Shown here: positions 52,801 to 61,800 of the stretch, in pieces
Position numbering within the stretch: position 1 is the first letter of the stretch
How the letters are laid out: each line of letters opens with the position of its first letter
Assembly (NCBI GenBank): GCA_027886175.1
Contig: JAJNNQ010000040.1
Span: 23,890,001 to 23,954,000, forward strand
Direction of reading: 5' to 3'
Length of the DNA: 64,000 nt
Source of the DNA: Phylloscopus collybita
Taxonomy: Eukaryota > Chordata > Aves > Passeriformes > Phylloscopidae
Notes under the pieces: generated by a model
Told to the model about the DNA's origin: nothing
What the model saw: the letters and a program-made list of their open reading frames with translations, nothing else
The model's database searches: none
Program-made: the position numbers and the translations under genes

Positions 52801-55800
52801 AGGTCAGGATGTGGCCCAAATCCTTGGGAATGGCAAAGCATCCAGTAAAATTGATCAGGATCAAGACGAACTAACTCAGAGGTGGGACAGTTTGGTTCAG
52901 AAGCTAGAGGATTACTCTAACCAGGTATTTATAAGGCTTTATTACTTTTTAACTTTTTATATGACTGTATGTATGCAAACTTCACTGTGTCAGCAAAATT
53001 GTCCAGGCATTAGGCTAGAGAGGTGGGTGAGTGCTTTTTCACATGGGGCTGACAAAGCTGCCTGCGTTTTTGCTCTCCAAAAGCCCAAGTTGTTAACCTG
53101 ACTAGTACTATTACTCCTTTCTCACACAGATTAAGCTTCATTTTTCTAATGAGTAAAGCAGGCTTGCCATGTATTATCAATGCAAATGCCTTTAAACATT
53201 GTAAGAGTTCTGGGACTGGATTAAATCTGATACTAAAAGAAAACAAAGGCAGAACCCAAACCCCAGAATAGATAAATAAATGGCAGTCATACAAGTATTT
53301 ATGCTCTGTGAGTATGATTTCTCATCTGTTGAAAATATAGTAGTTGTTTGTTTGACATGTAATGATGATAGCAAAGCTAGATTGTTCAATGTTTATTTTT
53401 GTATTTTGAGTGGTTGGTAATGTTTTTACTTAGACCTAACTCCTACTGGATTCTGTGAGGGTTTTATTTGACAGCTTTATAACTCATATGTGCTTTTTTT
53501 GGTGATATTAATATGTTGTTATGGTGAAAACCATGGCACTAATTCATGATCCATTTAGTGTATAGTGAATGAGTCGTGCAGTCTGAGTAGGGGTGCATTT
53601 CAGCCATGTGGTTTTGATTTGTTCTTGTGTTTGAGTCAAAGCACTAGAGAAGGCCAGTTCCTGTCTCTCTCCTTTCACTCCCCTTAAATATGAAGCACAT
53701 ACTTGCGTACTTGCACTTCTTGCAAGAATTACAAGTTGAATCTCTTGGGATTTACCTTATAACCCGATGAAGAGCATGGGAGGTTTCTATTGACTTGAGT
53801 GAGTTTTTAGGTCAAATTCACTGTGTTTCAGCTCTTTATGAGATCCAGGCTTTGTTTTATGGAGTAGGAATACAAAATGTAGAATTGCTATAAACTCCAA
53901 GTACCTTTGTTCTTTTTGTAGAGAAATAAATAAAGTAAGTACACATAATGCTCCTTTTCTTAATTTTAGTTCACTTGGACTGGCATGATGCTAGTTAAAC
54001 TGAGAACTTTGATCCTTGGTTCCCATCTGTAAAATGAGAATAATGATCTTTTTCTCTGGGGTGTATCTATGATAAAGATACTTTGTGACAGCTCGGTCTG
54101 GTCATTTGTGGGAGTGAATGAACAGGCTTTCATGACTGAATAAAAGAAAATGGGAGAAAGCAGCTCAGCTTGTGTAAAAATGGCACATAATCCTTGTCCT
54201 AAATTATTTTTTATAGGTAACTCAAGCTGTAGGAAGCATAGGAATGTCACAGGTTTCACAGAAGACTGCTGCAGAAACACCATTGAAGGAACAGGTAGTG
54301 GTTAAACAGCACAGACAGGAGTTGCCCCCACCGCCACTCCCAAAGAAAAGGCAAATTCCAGGGGACAGTGAAGGAAGGAAAAAGTAAGTATATGTCACTG
54401 CAATTTTCCCTTGCTCATTGGATACTACAGAGACTCTCTTGACTTTTGATCCTTCTCTTACGCAAGTGAGCAATAGTTTAGTTGCAGTTGTGAGGTTGGA
54501 CTTGGGGTCTTGACTAGATTATCTCCAGTCGTCCCTTCCAATCCAAACAATTCTGTGATTCTTTGAATGGGAATGGAATGTTATATGCAGCCTTATTTGC
54601 AGAGCAGCAGAAAACCTGTAGCTTCCATTAATTTCAGAGGAAAACAAGGATGTTTTGTTTCTCATAGAAGCAAGTACCTAAAGCAGGGCTAGAAGTTTAG
54701 TCCTTAGTACTTTCAGCTCCTTTGCTGAAAAGACAGAATTGTATTTTCTTTAGGGCAAATGTCTTCTCATCTTTGCTCAAGAGGTGGTGTGCAAGTAGCA
54801 AGCATTTTGATTGATTTACTCTAATTTTCATAAAATATATGAGAAAAATGGGAGAAACAGCACAAAAAGGAGGCTCAGAAACATTTTCCATCTCTCTTGT
54901 ATTTAGTAATAAGGATGATATTACGCTGATGTCTCCTTTGACAAGTATTTCTGGAGTAGCTGGCTCATTTGCATATACAGACTCATAGAATCATTTGTTC
55001 TGGAAGGGACCTTAGAGATCATCTCATTCCAACCTCCCTTCTATGGACAGGGACACCTTCCACTAATCCAGGTTGTTTGGAGTCTTATTCAACCTGGTCT
55101 GGTAGGCTTCCAGGGTTGGAGCATCCACAGCTTCTCTGGGCAACCTGTTACAGTACCCCACAACCCTCATACTGAAGAATTTCTTCCTTATATGTGATCT
55201 GAATATACTCTTTCACTTTAAAGTTACTCCTTGTCCTATCAATACACTTTCTCATAGAGTCCCTCTCCATTTTTCTTCTAGCCCTGCTTTAGGTACTCAA
55301 AGGCTGCTATCAAGTTTTCCTTCTCTCCTCTTAGGCTAAACAGTGTTTTATAACTTGTGTTGAATTTTCCTTATTAAATAGCATACCTAAAACTAAAGGA
55401 ATTGTTTCAATATAGATTAAGAAATTAAGTGCTGTGTGCTGTATGCAGAATGACATTTTGCTTTTTGTGCTTGGCTGAGGAAATGAGCATTTCCTTGAAG
55501 TGTCACTGGTTTAAAACTTGGTCAGGTCATTTTGAGATACAATAGAGGCTGCATCAAGGCTAGGGGAGTCACTGTGCCACAGGAGATGTGTGTTTGCACA
55601 ATAAGGAAGAGGTTTTTATTCTTTTTTTCTGGAGGGAGGAATGGAGGTTTTGAAGGGATGAGGAACTTGTCCAAACCCTCTTGAGGACTTTGGGCAGACC
55701 CTTTGAGCTCTGGGGTGGGGGTGCTGTGTGTGTGTTTGGATGTGCCAGGGCAGTAAAGTAGTCAGCAAGCATCTGTCGTTTCTCTGTGTCTCATGAGTTG

Positions 55801-58800
55801 TAGAAACTATTTTTGATTTTGAAAGCAAAAGTGATTTATCTGTCATCTGTTTTCCTAGAGTTCAAACTGTATTAAAACCAGAGGTAGTAAAAAATAGTTC
55901 ATAAACTTTCTGATGCTTTTGCATGTTTCCGTTTACATATGTTGAAAGCAACAAATGACCAGTAAGTGGAATTTTGCCCGTTTTTCCATGGAAACTTTGA
56001 GTGATTGACAATTGCAGATATTGGGGTGCCCATGTTAGGATTACCACTGTTAAGTAATGTAATTGTAATACAACCTGACTTGTGGTCTGTACAGTGTATC
56101 CTTCCATCTCTCAGGTTCTGTGGAGTACTGGTTAATTTGAGAGTTGATCTGGGCTTTTTTTGGTGGTGTTAAGTTGTAGCTTAGAGGTTGTAGGGGTAAG
56201 AAAGTTGTTAGTATAGATGTGTCCACTGTAGACAAAACCAGTAAGCTATAAGTTAATCTTTTGCCAGCTAAGTGTGCAAAAATGTTTGTCAGCTGTCACT
56301 GTTAGCTTTTCCTTCAGACAAAATAGTGTTGCAGGCTTTTGAAACTTAGAACTGCAATTCTTACTTGTCTTGTTCCTGAGGTCCGGTTTATTACCTTCGA
56401 AATACTTGGCATTGAGAGATCTATTTTGAAACATATTAAAAGAAAAGATTATAGTTTGTCTGAAGCTATGTGTAAAAAAAGAAAGGAGAAATAAATTGCA
56501 ACATGTATTTTCAAATTGTTCCTAAAGGCTGATACTGTGGGTATAATTTTTATTATGGTAGGCTTTTGAAAGTCTGTCTCTACCCTACTGCCTGTGAGGA
56601 ATATGAGGAGCATGAATTTTATGTACAGTCTTGCTGGTTTGGGATCGAATAATGTACTGAACTTTAAGACTTCTGGTTTTTAAGACTGTGTAACTGAAAC
56701 TGAAAAAACAAACCACTGTCTGGTCTGACCTTTTAAACTAGGTTTGATGCTGAATGTGCTGAGCTCTTGAACTGGATTTCAAAATCAAAATCTGCCATTC
56801 AGGCCGCAGACATCAAAGAGTATAAGAAGATGAGAGAGACTTCAAGCATAAAAGAAAAATTGAAGGTAAAATGGGGAGATAGAGCATGTTTCAGTGAATA
56901 CTCTACTTTGTATCTAAGCTGGCTGTCAGCTGGAGGTGTGAGCTGATCCCTATGCTTTGAGGGGATTAAGTCCCTCAGTTAAATAGTTTCAGAACTGAGC
57001 ATACATGGAAATCTCTGACCAGCTGGACACATTTTTTTTGTTGGTGTTGTTGCATAATCCACAGGAAATTTTAAAAACATATATTACTGATGTCTCCCTT
57101 GGAGTTCTGAAAAATGTCTGTCTTCAGGATTATTACCTTTTAAAGTAAGTAGCATACTTTGGTTTAATGTTTCACAGTTGGAAATGGCCTTGGTTGACAC
57201 CACTTTTATAATTTTGGTAGAGATAGGCCAGTGGGGTGCTCAGAGACCCCTTGAATCACACTGTGACCCTCCTCAAACACTGTACCACCCAGGGTCCAAA
57301 GTGGTTTGTTGTTATAATGCTCGGACATGTTGTTTGCTCTTTAATTTTGGAGAAAAGTGATTGTTACAGCTTGTGTACAGTATTGCTGACCTGCAAGACA
57401 GGCTACATAATTTTACAGAGTTTTGTGGGAGCTGTGAAATAGCCATTTTATTTTCTCTTCCCTCCTTGTCAGGAGTGTATTCTTGCCTTTTTCTGGTTCT
57501 TGAGCATTTTTTGTTAATGAGGACTTACTGGAGCCTTAGCAGGACCTGAATCTGCTTTTGAAATCAAAAACCATACTTAAAAAACTCTATAAAGGGGCTT
57601 CTCCTTAGTGCTCTCGTGGAAAATGGTGCCAGTAGGAATGTTTGGAATGACAGTACTGTTGGAAATAAAAAACAAAACAGCTATCCCAATATTTTATTTA
57701 TAGATCTTTAAGAATATTTATAGCTCTTTAAAAAGGAGGCTCTGAGATGAACACCATGTTCCCATGAACAGTACTGTTTTTAAATGACTGGACTGTAAGT
57801 GGATAGGACAGAGTTTGTTCTTCCCAGCTGTGCAAATAAGTGCATGCTTCTGAATGTACTGTAGCAAGTCTAAATCAGAGTAATGACCTTTGACATGAGG
57901 TTCAAAAAGATTTTAGTTTGGAGATACTTTGTTGTAATCACAGAGGATGTTGAAGTTGTGGTTTTGTGGCCAAGGATCATCTTTCCTCTGTGGATGTATT
58001 CTACCTATTGATTCACAAAGGAATATTCACCAATATGTATAATTTTTTTCCTTTAAAAATCTTGGTAGTCACAGGGAATTTCCCTCTCCAAATCTTTGTG
58101 AAGGAGAGTAATGCACTAGAGCTTATGAGAGTGGATTACTGGTGTGCTATAGTTCTTGTTGTTTGGACTTCTAGGGAACAGCTCTGTTCCCTTCTACTGG
58201 AAATCTTAGTAGAAGCTGTAGAAATGAAGGGACTACAAGGAGGTCTTTTCTTCACTGGTTCACATTAGAGAGTTACAGCTGAATTTTTGATCACAAGTGA
58301 CTTGTTTTAGTTCATGTCCCAGTATCTTATTTCACACTGTGGAATTGTCAAGCCTTTAAACAATATTTTTTTCCTGGTGCTGTAGTACTAATCTCTCGCA
58401 TTCCTGGTACTTGTGAGAGCTGTCTCCTTTTGCATTTGTTTTCTGCACAAGCAGAACTAACATGCATCTCAGAAGGTGGTGTGTCCAAGACAATGATATG
58501 TTATGGGTAATAGTGGGAAAATAGATATTACTGGGTGAAAGAGGGAAGTCAAAGAAAATAACCCCTGCTGCCATTCTTTTGGGATTCACTTTGAAGGTGA
58601 TTGAAAAAGAAAGAGCTGAAAAAAGCCAGAAGTTAGAGGAACTGAAACGAAGTGGACACATTCTTTTGGATCAAATGGGAAAGGGTAAGCAACTTAGAGG
58701 TTTTTCTCTTTTGTGATTTCATCAGTTGAGTTGCTGGGAAATAATGTTGAAATACATTATCTCCTTCCTTCTCCCTCCATTTTCTTTCCTTTATTGGTCA

Positions 58801-61800
58801 TTGTTACTGTTATGAGTTAGTTATGTGGGTTTTTTGTATTAAAGCTTTTAGAAAAACAACATTATTATTGTTCATTAATGTGCATGTGTTGATTTTCAAT
58901 CTTTTAAAAGGGATATTTCGAGAAATTATTTCTATTTCAGTAAGAATGCTAGCATTCTTTTAAGGCAGTGGTTTGATTTTGAGTAAAAGTTTTAAAACAA
59001 CTGCTATAGAGAAGTGAAAATTTTGAAGCCCAATTTAAACTTGATACATATGTGTGTCTCTTTTTTTCATAGTTTTATCTATTTTTGTAAAAACTGTCTG
59101 TGTGTTTTTAATGATAGAGTCACAATCTATGGTTCTAAGGCAAGAGAGTAGTTTATATGATAGGGAAAATGACTGGTTGCCAATTAAAACCCTTATCCAT
59201 GGGCTCTTATAATTGACATTCATGGAAGTTGAATCTTTAAGCCTTGCTAAAATCTTGTTTCATATTGAAAAAATTCCCATCAGAGATGTTCATACCATCT
59301 AGAGTTAATCTTTTAGGTCTGCTGTGAACTTGACTTCTGGTGAAGTTGTTATCACTGGTAGCATTTAGACTGGAGAGAGGATGGTGTCATTGTGCTGCAT
59401 AATGACCAGCATCCCTTTTGGAAAATGCTGAATTCCATTGGATGTCTCAGCAATCACATTTTTTTTGCAGTGCAATGCTTTGCTTGTATGTCCCAATTTA
59501 TTAGCATGTCCAGTCCTCCCCTTCTTGCCTACTGCAGCTGAAGCTTTTTAGAGTTGGGTGTTCTTGCCCTGAATTTGATGGCTGAAAGCCACTGATTTGA
59601 CCTGGAGTTTGGTTTATAAATTTTTTTAGATGTTCCTTGTTTTCAAACCCAAACAGAAATCAATCCTCCCTTTCTCTTTCTTCTGCAAATGATTTTAGTT
59701 GTGATAGGTCATGGTATGAAACCAGCATCTGTTACCCATAATGAGAAATGCATAGCTGAAAAGCTGCTTTGTATCAGCAAAGAGTAAGGTCAAGAATTTG
59801 CTTTCTAATTGATTGTCATCTTAAACGTTGGGATCTACAGAAAATAACCAATCTACAACCCCTGGTTTTGTTAGGGTCTGATAGCATGTTCTGTCCAGCT
59901 CAGGCTCACAGCCTTTTTCCAGGCCCAGCTACCCCTGCATGGAATAATGCAGAGCACTGGCACATTTGTGCCTACATCCATTTCTATCCTGGGACAGGTA
60001 CAGGCTGTGCCATAGTAGCAGGGACTGGTCTCCTTGTGCGTGCTCCTCCCCTGTGGCTGTGGCTGCTGTGATGTTTGTGTGCTCAGCCTGTGGTTGCCCC
60101 TGTGTGAGCACAGGGGCATCTATGGAGCAGGGTCACCAAGTGTAGAAGCTGGCTGGCTGCCCTGACCAGAGCTTTGGGCTCTACTTGTGCTAGAGTGGTT
60201 CAGCAAAAAAACCATCTCTGTTTTTTTGTTAGAGTATCTCACTCTACATTTTACTATAAATTTAAAGCTGAAGTGGTGCTAGCAATAAGTATAGATTTAT
60301 AGGTATTGGACTTGGAATCAAAGTGTTTTGTATATTAACATGAAAGTGCACTTGCATTTGAAGAGAGGAAAGGTTAAATGCCTGTTAATGAAAATGTGTT
60401 GCAGTTAATATAACAATAATTTGTATAATCTTTGTAGAAGGACTTCCTACAGTGGATATAAAATCTGTGATGGAGAAAATTTTGTCAGGGTGGAAAGATG
60501 TGGTTCACAATCTAGAAGAAGTGGCCAGAAAGATAAAGTACCAGGAAGATATAAATACTTACTTAAAGGAAATGAATGAGCTTGAGAAAACCTTAATTGA
60601 GAAGGATGACTGGCTTAAAAATGACACTTCTTCAGCATCCCAGTCCTCAGCAGTCCTGAAAGACTTATGTCAGGTAAGTCTGGCCTAACTTGTTGACTTT
60701 GACTGGAAGCTGTCAGAAGCACAGGATGCCCCAGAAGAGCTTAGCCTAGTCAGTAAGATAACTCAATTTTAAGGCATGCAGGGCATCTGATTTGACTGGA
60801 AGATTTTGGAATCTCTGTCACAGAAGTACTTTAGTGTTGTCACCCTAGTAATGTGGATGAGCTGTGCTGCAGTAATGTACTAAAATCTTTGTTTACAGGG
60901 CAAACGTGAATTTTGGTTTTTATCTTTTACAGCAACAATTAACTCATCTTGTAAGCCTGAGTCCACAGTTGGAACATCTGAAAGCCACCTGCAAGACGCT
61001 CACCTCTCAGCCTATGTCTCCAAATTTTATTCAGGAGAACCTGAGTGGTTTTCTAGATCACTTCAAACTCACTCGTCAGAAACTAGAGGAACGTCACCAG
61101 CAGCTGAAAAAAGGTAAATAAATAAACATAAATATGTATGTTAGCATAAAGCCTCCTGATTGCTTGTATTTTGATTTTTTTGTTTGTTTTAAGCTGACTG
61201 AAAACTCATTAGATTCTGATAGAGGTTTTTTTAAGGTTTATGCTAGGCTTTTTGTCAAACTGACAAAATTATTTTATTCACCTGGAATAATATGGCTTCC
61301 TCTGTGCACAATTCAAAGATCTATCATTCCATGGTGTCTAAAATGATTATGCAAGGATGCAATGTTTCTGAAACCTCATTTAACTACTTAGCAAGACATA
61401 CTTAAGGTGGATAATATAGCTCAGAAATCTGTCTCTCTGGCACTTAGAGAAATAAATATTCTGTAATGGAATTCTAGAAATAAAAAGTAGATTAGGAGGA
61501 GAACCTTGTAAAATGAAAACATGCATGTGAAGTTTATTATTTTTCATAGCTTTGAGCACATTAATCATAATTCCTTTTGGAAATTTCGTCTTTGAAGTGA
61601 TTTGAAATCTGGCTTGCTTTTCAGGCAGTTTCTACTTGGGTTGTCGTTGCATTAAAATTTTAATTATGAGCATTCAAACCAGTCATGCTGGTTTCTAAAG
61701 GCTTTTAAATGCAGTGCATGAAATATGTAATTCTGGTAGTACTTTACAGCTGAAAAGCAGCAGCACAGACCTGTAAGAAATTTTTTTTCCTTAGTTTTTG

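Larger units (their letters stand above)
54384..56741. other. UTRN: UTRN intron, 2.4 kb, with two CR1 fragments
   Basis: It carries an opposed pair of CR1 3' ends (54.49 and 54.98 kb, listed separately). The remainder is AT-rich with nothing recognised. Confidence 0.85.
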
